Of a stretch of 64,000 bases of DNA, positions 36,314 to 47,708 are shown in pieces (positions within the stretch are counted from its first letter, which is position 1; every line of letters starts with the position of its first letter). The DNA is from Clavelina lepadiformis (taxonomy: Eukaryota; Chordata; Ascidiacea; Aplousobranchia; Clavelinidae), in assembly GCF_947623445.1 (NCBI RefSeq), contig NC_135240.1, forward strand, positions 23,870,001 through 23,934,000. The letters are read 5' to 3'. The notes beneath the pieces are model-generated. The model had not been told where the DNA came from. It worked only from the letters and a program-made list of their open reading frames with translations, and ran no database searches. The translations under genes and the position numbers were made by a program.

Positions 36314-37267
36314 ATCGATTATCGTTAGGAGAAGATCATGTACTACGTGATGTTTACTGCACGTTCACGCACGAACAGTGGTTAGTTACAAGCAACAAGA
36401 AAATTTTACTGTCGGTAACCGTAAAAATTTTATGCATAGGTTTGAGTCATTACGTTCGAACGTGATCCATTTCATGGCCTGTTCATTCTACTGTCAATAA
36501 CATTTTCTTTGTTGTACTTTGCTATGAGTCGTTTTCCAATGTGCAGAAAGCTTGAAGGCTGCAGTCTAATGATCGCGTACAACATACAGTATACTGTACT
36601 AGGTTAGAAAACTGTAATAAAATTCAAAGTCACACAATGAACAGAAGTTAGAAATGTAGCCTAATACCTTGTCCTGACAACATTGCATGAGCGTGCATTA
36701 ACTGTGTATGCGCGAAGCCAAGTATAGAATCTACATCGTATTCTAATTGTTTGCAGATGAGTACAAAATCTGTCAAGGATTTTATCACTGATTAACATAT
36801 CACGACGATTTTGAATTCAGATTAGTGTCTTAGCTCTATTACAATCCATTTACTGTCTTGTCTTTGCTTCTTTGAAAAGGATGATATTGTGCTTTCTCAT
36901 ACTTTCACTACGAACAACATGTTATCAAAAATTTTAACTTGATATACGCAATCACTGTGTTTTCATTTTATCATTTCTTTCTACGTAATAGTAGCCAAGC
37001 CTAGAATTATGGGACCCTAAAAACGACGTACTTTCTCGGCGAAGTACCGTGATTACCAGTAGAACAAATATTTTTGAACAGTTAAACGGAAAGCGCGAGT
37101 TGCATTTCACGTTCGAAAGCAATATAAAAAACAGTTAAGCGCATGAATCGAAAAGTTGACCATTAAAAGTAAGACTTCCTGCGTACGTGCATGTAAATAA
37201 CCACAGTTGTGCGAACACCCGAAGTAAATATCACGTGACAAGTGCTTTTCTTCTAACACTTATCTAT

Positions 37268-37275
37268 TATATAAG
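37268..37275 (+). promoter_or_regulatory. TATA box of lectin-like gene B
   Basis: TATATAAG on the plus strand lies 235 bases before the ATG of the second lectin-like gene, almost the same distance as the TATA box of its diverging partner. About 1 kb separates the two boxes, so the space is a shared divergent promoter region with no other recognisable content. Confidence 0.45.
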
Positions 37276-37509
37276 CCAACGTCTTCTATGCACAACAAAA
37301 TATTCCCAGTTATAACAAAACACGAAGCGGGGAAAAAGTGTTAAGAAAAGGCAAGTGTATACTGCGAATAGCCTTTTATATCAGTTTCCGAACGGAGTTG
37401 TTTCTATACTAAAATACCACGTCTGTAAGAACTTCAACACGAACGGATTTGACTTGGGCCTGCTTATTGAATTTATCTGTCTTGTAGTACCACAAAACTT
37501 TTTCTCAAG

Positions 37510-38578
37510 ATGAATATTTCTTTCTTGTCAATGTTCTTCATGTTGGCTTTGCTTCAAGTAGCAATTAGTTGCGACATCGGCAGTTTGACAACTGCGGAAA
37601 GAAATGAGCTATGTAAAGGTGAGATGAGGTAACATATTCAAGATATTATGGAGATAAAATAGGAATTACTTTTGAACTTTTTAGATCTTTGCATTGGGGG
37701 TCTTATTTACGACGGAGAATGCATTGAACCGGCGGAAATATACGGAAATTCCGTCGGTTTTCCTGAAGCGGAGGCGATATGCGAAAACAAGCTGGTGGAA
37801 ATAAAGAGTGCAGACATGTACAGGGCCGTCTATGAATACTTATTCAATTTATGGGACCGGGCTCCTGCATCGATTGGGACAGTTAAAACTGCTCTTTTTA
37901 TGATCGGAAATACTTTTGACGTATGTAGCCTGTCTTTTACATGATTTAACCTAATTTGAACTTAACTTTGTTAGAGACTGTTATAAGAGCAGTCTCGGGT
38001 TTGGTCTCGTTTATCGTTAGGTTTTTGTTGTTGACTGCGGGGTGCAAAAAGTATGGTGTTGACCTTCCTGTAGAATGGTAAAGCAAGAAATAAACTGACG
38101 AACAATCAATAAAAGGAAAAAAGTGGCAAAGCCTTCTTAGCTTGAAGGCTTAAAATATGTAAGGTGTAGACTAGGCTACACAGTGGTGCTGCCACGGTTG
38201 AAGGTTCGCACTATACACGGCCAACAAAGTTGTTTGTCAATACCATGCATGAAAAAAGTTTCGTCTATAATAACTCAATTTCTACTGCATGTAAACATAA
38301 TCTATTAGCCCTGTGTATAATATGTATATACTCATACACTTCCGTAGGCGAATGTGGAAACCAACCCCAGTCGTATGGTTAGCTTGTCGGACGGATCCCA
38401 AGTTTTGTTGACGGAATGGTATTCTACGTTTCCGAAATACTCGACGGCTGTGTTAAACATGGGGCTTTATGTGTCATGTGGAGAACTAGGTTACCAGCAT
38501 CGACGTGGACTTGAATTTTTAGAAGAGTGGAAGCGCGATGTGACCCTCGGGGTTCCGCTGTGCGCCAGAAAGCTTTAG
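37510..38578 (+). CDS. Small secreted C-type-lectin-like protein B
   Basis: Exons: 37510-37618, 37685-37920, 38348-38578; 191 residues. The signal peptide is MNISFLSMFFMLALLQVAIS, followed directly by CDIGSLTTAERNEL, nearly identical to its head-to-head partner although the signal peptides differ. The lectin-like domain has GGLIYDGECI, AEAICENKLVEIKSADMY, FMIGNTFD (M where protein A has W), a WYSTFPK segment and the same ending VPLCARKL. No calcium-binding sugar motif is visible. Shared exon lengths and phases show descent from one gene by inverted duplication. Likely an extracellular recognition or defence protein; that role is inferred only from fold and secretion. Confidence 0.82.
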
Positions 38579-38657
38579 ATTTAATGACGGTTTGGATTTT
38601 GCAGACAAACTGGCCTGCAAATTGCAACCTTTATTTTAACATGATCATGGTGTAGAC

Positions 38658-38683
38658 TAATTAATTAATTAATTAATTAATTA
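38658..38683. repeat. (TTAA)n microsatellite
   Basis: About six units of TAAT in a 26-base tract within the 3' UTR of lectin-like gene B. Confidence 0.9.
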
Positions 38684-38834
38684 TACATTGGTGCATTACA
38701 TTGACTTATTAATGTTTATTGGTGATAATTCGTTTGTTTGTTTTGTGTAGTATCCCTTACACTGGTTTTGTTTGGAATTTTATTTTTGCCACATTTTCTT
38801 CTCGTATATTACGCCTACAAGCCAATTTCATTTT

Positions 38835-38840
38835 AATAAA
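38835..38840 (+). terminator. Poly(A) signal of lectin-like gene B
   Basis: AATAAA 256 bases after the stop codon, preceded by a TTTTAATAAAAC context. Confidence 0.6.
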
Positions 38841-38917
38841 ACTTTGCAAACCTGGTTTTTAACATTTCATTGCCAATAACATCATTTGCATATGTAAGTA
38901 TTACAGCAAGGACTTAA

Positions 38918-39471
38918 CCCTATCCTAACCAGGCTCGCGAGTTTACTAAAAAACTAGGTGTGGCCGACCCCGCACACACATTTTCAATCGTTAATTACTA
39001 GAAAACTATACGTCGTAAACTGATCGGATTTTGACAGGTTCGTAGAAAAATCATCTGGCTTCCTGTATACATCATAATTGTAAAACTAAAGAAAGTGAAT
39101 TTAGTGTAAATTAAGTATTTCTAAAAGTGACACATTTCTAGAAATTCTTCTTGTTACGCCGCGCCCCCGCTGTGCGGAAAACCAGCTGACCGCGAGAAGA
39201 GAACGAAAGAGAATAGTTAGTCGAGTTATTGGTGCGTAAATGAGTAATACGCTTCAATGCGGAGAGCAGAGCAAAGCAGAGGAAAATTATGAAAATATCG
39301 CAATATCTTAAAAATTACAAAATCCAACTTTATCAAACAAACATGGACAGATAGCTGAACATTTTTTAGGAAAAGTCACCAAATTTCAAGTTTCTACAGC
39401 AAACAATGCAACTGTACGCCACGTTTTGCTATGACAGTGTGCGGGAGAAGCCAAGCCTAGTTAGAATAGGG
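38918..39471. mobile_element. piggyBac-like MITE, 554 bp, TTAA target duplication
   Basis: TTAA at 38914-38917 and 39472-39475 flanks ends CCCTATCCTAACCAGGCT and, inverted, CCCTATTCTAACTAGGCT, which differ at two places. CCC ends with a TTAA duplication are the hallmark of piggyBac transposition. No transposase frame is present. A GC-rich patch (CGCGCCCCCGC) lies near 39160. Confidence 0.85.
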
Positions 39472-39977
39472 TTAAAGTCAAACGCAGGCTTTATTAAGTT
39501 TCAGTTAGTTTCATCACAGCAAAATGTATCGATGTCACCATAAAGCCAATATTTTGCTTGTTACTAGTTTTATCACGGAAATCAGCCAACGCACTATTTT
39601 CGTTTAATCTTATGTAACTAAAATATGATGATTTGGTTGATTTCACGTTCGAAAACAAATGTCGTAAAGTTACAACAAAATCAAGTCAACTGATTAGCTC
39701 TATTCGCTCTATTCGCTCTATTCGCTCACAGTAGAGAAACATTTGACGACCGACAACCCGTCTTTTCAGCAGGCTAGCCTAACCAAGCGAAGCAACCGAA
39801 GTCATGAATCAAAACAAAAACGCAGAATTCGAACTGAAACGGGGGAAAATTAGCAAAAAATTATAGCGCTTGTTTTATGAAAAATATCAAATTATCAACA
39901 GTTTACACTACACGAATAAAAAAAGAATTTTTGGCGAATAGTTAAACTAATCAGGCTTATTTTTTATAGTACAAACT

Positions 39978-40171
39978 ACAAAAAGTGGGTAAACAATTGC
40001 TTTGGTATAATAAATAATGCACCTTATGACGAATGTCTTAGCATGAAAAAAATCCGTAGCTAAACTATATCATGTTTATTTGTAACGGTACCAAAAGTCT
40101 GTAAATAATTGCGTTGTTATAATAACCTATGTTGGAAATGTTGAACGTCTCAGTATGAAAAAGCCCGTAGG
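39978..40171 (+). repeat. Diverged tandem duplication, about 85-bp units
   Basis: The series AAAAGT-GTAAA-AATTGC-TT-TATAATAA followed by GT-TTAGCATGAAAAA-CCGTAG occurs at 39978-40064 and again, with many changes, at 40092-40171. No frame is open through both. Old local duplication of unknown origin. Confidence 0.65.
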
Positions 40172-40528
40172 CATGTTTTTTTTGGCAAATAAACGTGGTT
40201 TCCTGCCGCCGCCTAGCGGTTAGGATGGTAAACGCCACAGCTGAACAACATGATGTTTACATAGAACGAATACAAGAGACAAAACAATAGAAAGCATACT
40301 TACAGCATTAGTCAGACGCTTCAGCTGGTACTACAAACCTTATCAATGTCCCACAGTTCTTACCTCTCGCAAGTGGTGATTTGCATTGATAAGGACCAAA
40401 TTATCCAGCAAATATAACGGCTCAACAAACTACCGCATACTTTTCGCAAAACATATGTTGAAATTATTTTTACATGCAGTGGTCCATTGGTCAGTCTAAA
40501 GTCACTCTAAATACTCTAGAGTCTAGAT

Positions 40529-40992
40529 CAGGGGTGTCTAACCAGTGGCCCGCGGGAATGTTCTGAGTGGCCCGCGCGGTATTTTTCGAAATGAGTTATA
40601 TTATCAACTGAATCGCCTATGTAATTTATGGCGAACTTACATTCCGAGAAATTGGCATTTATTGTTTGTTTACTACTTTCTGAAACCCATATGGAAAACT
40701 TGCTTTCCATTGCTACATCGTCCATCTCACCGAATATTGCCAAACTTGTTAGAGAAAAACATTGCTAAACTTCACATTGAAATGTCGACGTGTAGTAAAA
40801 ACTTTGTTGACTTTTGTATATCTTGGTATGTTTATTGTTCTTATAATTGTAAAAGAGGATAATACGTATTTCTAAGATTAGAATTTTGGAGCGTGGGTTT
40901 TAATTAGAAATTAGCAGTAAACACTCAAGTGGCCCGCGCAATCATTGGTAAATCGCATGTGGTCCTTTGGCCAAAAAGGTTGGACACCCCTG
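40529..40992. mobile_element. hAT (Charlie-like) MITE, 464 bp
   Basis: The ends CAGGGGTGTCTAACC and inverted CAGGGGTGTCCAACC differ at one base. GTGGCCCGCG is repeated near both ends, as in many Charlie-type hAT elements. The flanking 8-mers GTCTAGAT and CTCCAGAT agree at six of eight places, so the target duplication has decayed and the copy is older than those in the LARP1 and MTCH2 introns. There is no intact transposase. Confidence 0.87.
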
Positions 40993-41642
40993 CTCCAGAT
41001 GACGTTGCTGACGGTGACTCTAGTCTAGACTAAAGTCTACTCTCCAGAATAAGATGGTTGATGAAGTTTTTCTTTTACACGCCGAGCAGAAGCTCCTTAA
41101 TCAAATGGTTAATTTTGTTTATTCCGGTAGCATAAATGACTAATAAACGTTGCTTTGAAACTTGAAGCTATAAACTACAGATAAAATATTTTTTATGGAA
41201 GTTTTCTGCTGTGTCAGGATATATTTTAACGTCACAATGCCCAACTAACTCGGCATGACTCTTTTTGCAGAGTTTGGCCGTATACTACTACAGTATAAAA
41301 TCTTATATATGGTATGGCATTGGCGCATTCAAATGCGGTTTTTATTAGATTTTAGTAGCGCCTTTCAGGTGCATTTAATACGTACAATTGTGCGCTTGGG
41401 TGAATTTTTTATGTATTTAATCAATCGTGGGCACTTCTTTTTGCGTTTTTTCATGATTTACTGCAGGTTTTATAACAGATAGGTTGTCTGATGGTATGCT
41501 GCAAGGCTGATAGGACGGACTGGACAGTGGCTCGTTAAAGGACGGAAAATGCAGTCCGACTAGGCTACTGGCTTGTTTTCCTTTATCTTTTATGAATGCA
41601 GCGTCTATTTCACAGACTGCCGGTTATCGAATTTGGAAAAAA

Positions 41643-41780
41643 CTACGTCGGTAAACGGCTTCGGCTACGCAATTGGTATTTTACTACTTCGGTAACTGGC
41701 GGCCGGTGAACAGTAGCCTGGTCACTTACGTTACCGGCCGGCGGATGCCATTTACCGAAGTAGGGAAATACGAACGCGGT
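41643..41780. repeat. GC-rich imperfect inverted repeat around GGTAA boxes
   Basis: TACTTCGGTAACTGGC (41685-41700) is mirrored by GCCATTTACCGAAGTA (41747-41762) with one mismatch, and GGCCGG / CCGGCC extend the pairing inwards. Further CGGTAAACG copies flank it at 41649 and 41773. No target duplication was identified. Confidence 0.7.
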
Positions 41781-42509
41781 AAACGACAATTAGGCTAGCC
41801 TGCGAATAAAAATGTATGCCTCTCTCACAATTAGAATTCAATGTAATTTAAAGAGAATTTTTAACCAAGATTTGGGAATATTGCACAACCACATCAGGAT
41901 ACATTTGTATACTACTCAAATTGTGAGGTCATTTGGTTGTGCACTTCTCCACTAGGCCCCAAGATTTTAAGAAAGGAAAGTTGTCCGTCAGGCCGTGGTT
42001 GGACAGCCTGATAACTTCTTTAAGACACAGTGGCACACATTTGACTTTTGGTATGATATCACAATTTTATTTTCAGTCAAAGGAAAGTTTTGCACGACTT
42101 AACCTCGCCAATGACTTTTAATCACTTAAACCTCGGTTTTGCTTTATAGTTTCTTAAGTATCTTGCCACCATTTAATTGGCAGAAAGGTTTATTTCGAAG
42201 TTATAGCTAATTCTAACCTCGTTTGAAAATAAATATTTTCAAAAGAATTCATTAACCCCAATTGGCTGGTTAAACTGAAGCTAATATTATCTTTGAAGCT
42301 TATCTCTTTTAAACTTGACAATCGACATCTTTCAGGGTTTGGCTGTTATACTATATAGAATAGATATACTGTATGACATACCGGTACGGCAGGTACTGTA
42401 CTAATATGAACTGTAGTTATTTTTGATTTAGGATTAGATAATATAAATATTCATATTGCATTGTTTGTATTGAATTATATAATTTTAGTGAAATTATATT
42501 CAAGCAAAA

Positions 42510-45500
42510 ATGTCTTTTGATTGGAATTCAATTGCCATTGGTGTTGGTATGACTGCCGTTGCTCATCCATTCACCTACACCAAAGTATTAGTCCAGGTGA
42601 GAACTCTAATGAGTTGGCCTAATATATATACAGAATGTATAATACAAAATATTTTATTTTTGTGGACAATGTTCATTCATTTTAGATTGGTATATAGGCT
42701 ATATTAATATATATATAATGTGAAGACACGTTTAAAATTGATTTGTAAGTAAGTGCATCAGTAAAGATTTTAATTCAAGATCTTTGATTCTTTTTGTATC
42801 CAATAAAAATACATATGTACCAGTATTTTCTGTCTGGTAATAGCTTACCGTCGTTTTATAGATACACTAAAACCTTGATGTAATGCAAAATGCGATAAAT
42901 TGAAAGACCCCTTCGATAAATATAAAATAAAAAGACACAATTATGAATCACGATGAATCGCAAACATGTTTTTTTGTGATGGTAGTTTGTGGACTCTAAT
43001 AACAGCAATGGTAGCTTATATAAATTTGTTAGTATGTGAGTTTGAGGGCTGTGGTAATTATTGTCAATTGTCAATGAACTGTGACTATTAGCTGGCATTT
43101 ATTTTCATGTTCTGTTTTGTTATGCATTAAAAGTTGCTTTGGATTTTGTAGAATATATATTTTTGAACCTTTGTGCATAAGTCAGCTAATGGTATATTCG
43201 TTCATTCTTGTCAAAATGCCAATATTTTATTGTCTCGTCTAATTTGAATCTTCTCTGTTGACAAAATGCAGCTCGGTCACGAACCACTTCCCCCAATTAT
43301 GAGGAGGAACATCTTTTTTCGAAAACAACTCCAATATCCGACAGTGTTTGAATATAGTAAGTTGGTCGATTTAAAGTCAGATTCATATAGTTATAGTGTA
43401 GTATAAAATGTTGCTGTATTATTGATTGTCATTCAAATTTGATTGTGGCTGATAATAAATATTATTTTAGCTTGATCTGGTGCTTTGACTATGTTTTAGT
43501 TCATCTTTGCTGATATCTCTTCCCGGCGTTTTGTCAATAATTTATTTTTAGTTATTTTTTATTTCTCTTGAAATTCTGCTCTAAGTAGCTCCATAATAAG
43601 TATGGTATACTAGACTGTGCAATTAATCCACCGGTGTGGAATGGTATGCTTGCTGTCTGCAGAAAACTTTGACATTATATTTATCCATTAGTGAAACACA
43701 TCCAAAGGCGTGATGGTTACGCAGGATTATATCGTGGTTTGATGCCAAGAATTCTTGCGAATGTTACAACATCATTGTCCTACACCTATGTTTCACATGT
43801 AGGTATATGTTTAAAGTATCGTGATGTGTGAAAAACTGCTTTGTTTCACATAATCTGTAAATGTGCTGATAGGAATAATTAAACTGAAACTAAAAACTTC
43901 TAAATAAGTTAAGCAAATTAGTTTGGATCTGGTCTTTAGTTCCCACTGTTGGTAGTTTAGAAAAAAATTGGCAAGAAACATAGTACTGTCCAAATTTAGT
44001 TAAATTAAGTTTTTATTTGCAAAATTGTAGCAATGCGCATACATATAATACAATAACAAAAAATTTGTAGGTTAAATTTTTTCCCTTAAATGCAGAAGCA
44101 TACAGTGGCAATTTTGACCAACATTCCATCTAACGTGCAACATAGTTTTTGTTAAATTAATCTTAATTATATCTCCAATTCCAAATGTAGTGTAAAATTT
44201 GCTCCCGCATCTTTCGTTTAGACTTTGAAACCCAAGGAAGATAAAGATTCATGCTCCAGTGAAGAAGAACCAAATTTTAGTGAGGTTTGCACCAAGGTCA
44301 GTAATCTACCAGGTTTCTCTCATTAGTAACATAATAAAGTCTATCGTGTTTCTCCGCTAAAATGTCCAGCAAATTCTTAAACTGTTGTACGATTAAAAAT
44401 TTTTGTGACATTTTTGTTTACACAGACCTCACAGGAAATGATGGCACGATGTGCTGCGGTCATCATATCACAACCATTGCACGGTGTGTAGTGAAACGAA
44501 ACTGTTTAGTAAACATGAAATGAAATGCTATTTACTAATGAGCTAGTAGTTATTGTATTAATACTAGTATGTTTAGTGTTGGATGATTTTTATTGTATAA
44601 TTTTATGAACATGGAATGAGTTTCTGTATACAGTGGAAGCTCATTAGCTTAATTTACTTAATTCAAAATTTCAGATAACTTGAATCAATTTTATCAGCCC
44701 TGGTAAATAACATATTAAAATGCATGTAAACAACTAATGTTAACTTGAAGCTTTATAAATCAAAATTTTGGTGTACTAGATGTGGTTTTTGTGGTCTCCA
44801 GGGCATAACCAGTAGGGATGTGCCGCGAGGAAGATTATTCGGGTTCGTGCGAACCCAAATATCATGAAGGTCGACACGAACGAATCCCGAATCTATTCGT
44901 ATTAGAACCAAACAATAAAATTTCCTCCAAAATTTGTCAAGTCTTGCTTCTAAAATGACGTAATCGATAAACAAATCGCTTTCTTCTGAAAAATAGTGTT
45001 TAAAAAACGATCGAAAAAGCAAAGTCGTTAGGAAAACGACCTTCATTGTAAGTACTGCTGACTCTCGTTTAGCATTGTCGGGAAACTAGATCATCATTTT
45101 TTACGAAAGTCAGTAAATTTATAAGTAATATTGTATTCGGGTTCGCCGTTGTTGGTATTCGTGTTCACCCGAATCTTCCATAAAGGCGATATTCGGCGAA
45201 TCTATTCGGGTTCGGCCCATCCCTAATAACCAGTGCCTGTTATTCCAAAGTTATCTATGCTATGTATATGTGTATATGTCACTTCTGTAAACTTTGGCTC
45301 AGAAATAGTGGAATTTTTTTTAACAGGTGTATTCACATAAGCACCACAATCAACACTTAGCAGCCTTGAGATCCGTTCTTCAATTATTTTATGTAATAGT
45401 CATATCCTCAGCTATATAGTTACGCAGTTTCATACTTTATAGTTAGTATTTAATACAAAATAAATACATCTGTCAAAAATCGATCATTATAACGTAGATA

Positions 45501-47205
45501 GCCACTTTACAGTCATCCGCTTTGTTAATGGTTTGCTGTGGGCTAGATCATTGAGTGTTAACTTTGTATTTTTAAAACTTTATTCCTCTTCACCTTAAAA
45601 TTCTTACATGCATTTGTTACATAACATTTAATGCAGTGGTAGGACTCTGCCGGTTCGCACCGGTTCTTGGAATTTTAATGACTTTCGCGAACCGGTTGTT
45701 AACAAGCGTATGTATAGGTCTATATATATTGGCCCCGGGTCAATATGGCATGCTGGTAGTGAGAGAACCGGATGTTAAAATATCTGAATCCCACCAATGA
45801 TTTAAAGCCATCATTACATTATCGATTATTTTAATCCTTTTATCTAAAAGGACCTACAAGGAAAATGTGTGTTAACTGATTGATAAAACTGCATCTGTTA
45901 TCCCAAGTCATGTTTTCAGGGTTATCTATTGCCTTTGAATCATTCAGTGATTAACTCACAGTAATTTAATCATATCCTTCTACTTTAAGCTTCCACCTTG
46001 TTTCTAATGATTAAGTTCCCATTTCTATCTCTGTTGTCTCAAGTGTACACAGTCATAATAGAATTGTTAAGATTTTCTGTCGTCGTTGATGCTGTATATA
46101 TGGTTGATTTTTTTGTCCTAACAGTGATTGCAATTCGAACAATGGCTCAGTTTGTCGGGCATGAGGAAATCTATAACAACATCTATTCATCTGTTGTAGA
46201 AATTTATCATGAGGAAGGCATTCTTGGATTTTTTGCGCAAGTTTTTTTATGTCTTTTTTTTTACATGCATACCTAATTTTTCTTTAAATTGCCTTCAGCT
46301 AATAGATCTTATTTAATTTTTTATTCACTTAGGCCAATGGCTGACTTTACAATATTATTTCCAGAGGTTTGGCCCCCAGACTTGCTAGCGAAGTAATCAG
46401 CATTTGGCTTTGCAGTGTTCTCGCATACGCAGTCAACACGTATATACTTACTGACACTGTAAGTGTATATTTGTATTGTATTCTAGGCTAGTTTTAACTG
46501 CAGTAGCTCTGAAACTTTCATTTGAAACATAACCACCTAAAATTGAAATTAGAATCGTTCATAAATTTCAACCATACGTTGATCAAAGTCATATTCATTT
46601 ACGGTTTGTACATGACACGTTTAAAGTGTGTCTGCTTAGATACTGAAACTGAAACACTAAAACGAACGCTTTAAAATTTTGCTGTATAAACAACTTCATG
46701 TAATTGTAAAAGTTGCACAATCTTACAGAGCGAATTGAAAGATCTCAGGCAGTACACCACGATGGCTGTGGGTTACCTTATTCAAACCATTGTCTATCCT
46801 CTGTCAATAACCAGCACCGTTATGGCAACCAACGGTGCACGCATACAAGCCGGTTGCCCGCCGTTTGTACCTAAATATGAGAACTGGGTCGCCTGCCTGC
46901 GTGATCTTAAGAAAAGTGTGAGTAACTATTTCTGTAAGTTTTAAACTTGCACATCAATATAAAGTTTTGGGTTATAAATCTTCGCACATTTTAATTTGGA
47001 TTTGTTGGGCCCGTTATAATTAATATTTCGTGCTTGTTATGCTTAGTATTTGCATGCAAGAACTGTTCGATGTTAAACTGAACCCAAATTTTTTTAAATA
47101 CAGGGAACTTCGGGCAGAGGTTCAAGCATGCTTTTTCGAAAAGCTGTTGGCCACGTGGTCGCAGCGAGTTCCGTTACACCTGTTCCGGCACCTACATTTT
47201 CCTAG
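42510..47205 (+). CDS. MTCH2: MTCH2, mitochondrial carrier homologue 2
   Basis: A carrier-fold protein of the outer mitochondrial membrane; in mammals it acts as an insertase for tail-anchored proteins and as the receptor for tBID. Nine exons: 42510-42596, 43272-43356, 43692-43798, 44222-44296, 44426-44483, 46125-46236, 46365-46458, 46729-46917, 47104-47205. All phases agree, giving 302 residues against 303 in human. Matches include AHPFTYTKVLVQLGHEPLPP, GLYRGLMPRILANV, QEMMARCAAVIISQPLH, VIAIRTMAQFVGHE, EIYHEEGILGFFAGLAPRL, QAGCPPFVPKYENW and the tail GSSMLFRK. As in the family, the carrier PX[D/E]XX[R/K] signatures are eroded. The 46237-46364 intron has a GC donor (GCAAGT), required by phase. 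The 1.6-kb intron before exon 6 holds two hAT MITEs. Confidence 0.94.
44813..45224. mobile_element. hAT-type MITE, 412 bp, perfect 8-bp duplication, in MTCH2 intron
   Basis: The ends are TAGGGATGTGCCG and inverted TAGGGATGGGCCG, followed in both arms by ATTCGGGTTCG-like boxes that recur through the element. ATAACCAG is repeated exactly at 44805-44812 and 45225-45232. This is the TAGGGATGGGC class of hAT non-autonomous elements. The open frame on the minus strand within it does not resemble transposase. Confidence 0.93.
45634..45799. mobile_element. hAT-type MITE, 166 bp, in MTCH2 intron
   Basis: The ends CAGTGGTAGGACT and inverted CATTGGTGGGATT are typical hAT CAGTGGTGGGATT termini with a few changes. 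The flanks ATTTAATG (45626-45633) and ATTTAAAG (45800-45807) agree at seven of eight places. AACCGGTT-like boxes recur inside. It lies 409 bases after the MITE at 44813-45224 in the same intron. Confidence 0.85.
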
Positions 47206-47504
47206 ACATTGTTCTCATGTTTATGACGCCGTAATTGCAATTCAGTGTAGTATAATCCGCTCCGTTTTCAGCTTAGCTTGAAAGAATTAAATTCGTTGTT
47301 TTTCTTAGATATCCTATTTTCAATATAAAAGCAGCAGCCATAAACCTTTTTGGATTTTCCATGGCTTGTACGGGTCGATATCTTTATTGTGGATTCCATT
47401 GATTACTTATCGACATGCTATCAATGAAGTCTAAACGACAGCTTAAACTGTTTCCATTAAACGTTATGCAAATGTTCAAGTTTGAAAATTGGTTTACAAT
47501 CAAG

Positions 47505-47517
47505 AATAAATTTTATT
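47505..47517. terminator. Bidirectional poly(A) element AATAAATTTTATT
   Basis: AATAAA on the plus strand (47505-47510, 300 bases after the MTCH2 stop) and AATAAA on the minus strand (47517-47512, 192 bases after the receptor stop) are only one base apart. No other canonical signal was noted near either stop, so one 13-base near-palindrome probably directs cleavage for both convergent genes and their transcripts overlap slightly. Confidence 0.7.
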
Positions 47518-47708
47518 AGCTCGAAGCAATGAACTACATGTTTTTATATCAATCAGTTCCGTTACAGAAAGGAATAAGACAAAGAAAAGTAATGACACAG
47601 TCCATCATTCCATGCCCACAATCGGCCCTGAACGTTTTTGCTAAGTTCTTTCCGCATCTCAGTTCTGCTTCTAAAAGTTAGTTGAATCGTATTGTCCGAT
47701 GGTATTGT

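Larger units (their letters stand above)
38841..42509. other. Repeat-rich spacer between lectin gene B and MTCH2
   Basis: No protein gene was recognised. The stretch holds a TTAA-flanked MITE (38918-39471), a diverged tandem pair (39978-40171), a hAT MITE (40529-40992) and a GC-rich inverted repeat (41643-41780). ATTCGCTCT is repeated three times near 39708-39733. The promoter of MTCH2 should be in the last few hundred bases, which are plain AT-rich sequence. Confidence 0.65.

Noticed and set aside
40205-40240. tRNA-like stretch CTAGCGGTTAGGATGG
   Set aside because: Resembles a D-arm/A box but has no anticodon stem, T arm or B box at the right distance.
42866-42930. Tigger/pogo-like end (CACTAAAACCTTGATG) and a similar CAGTGGAAGCTCATTAG at 44631
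   Set aside because: Only one weak end at each place, no inverted partner and no TA duplication identified.
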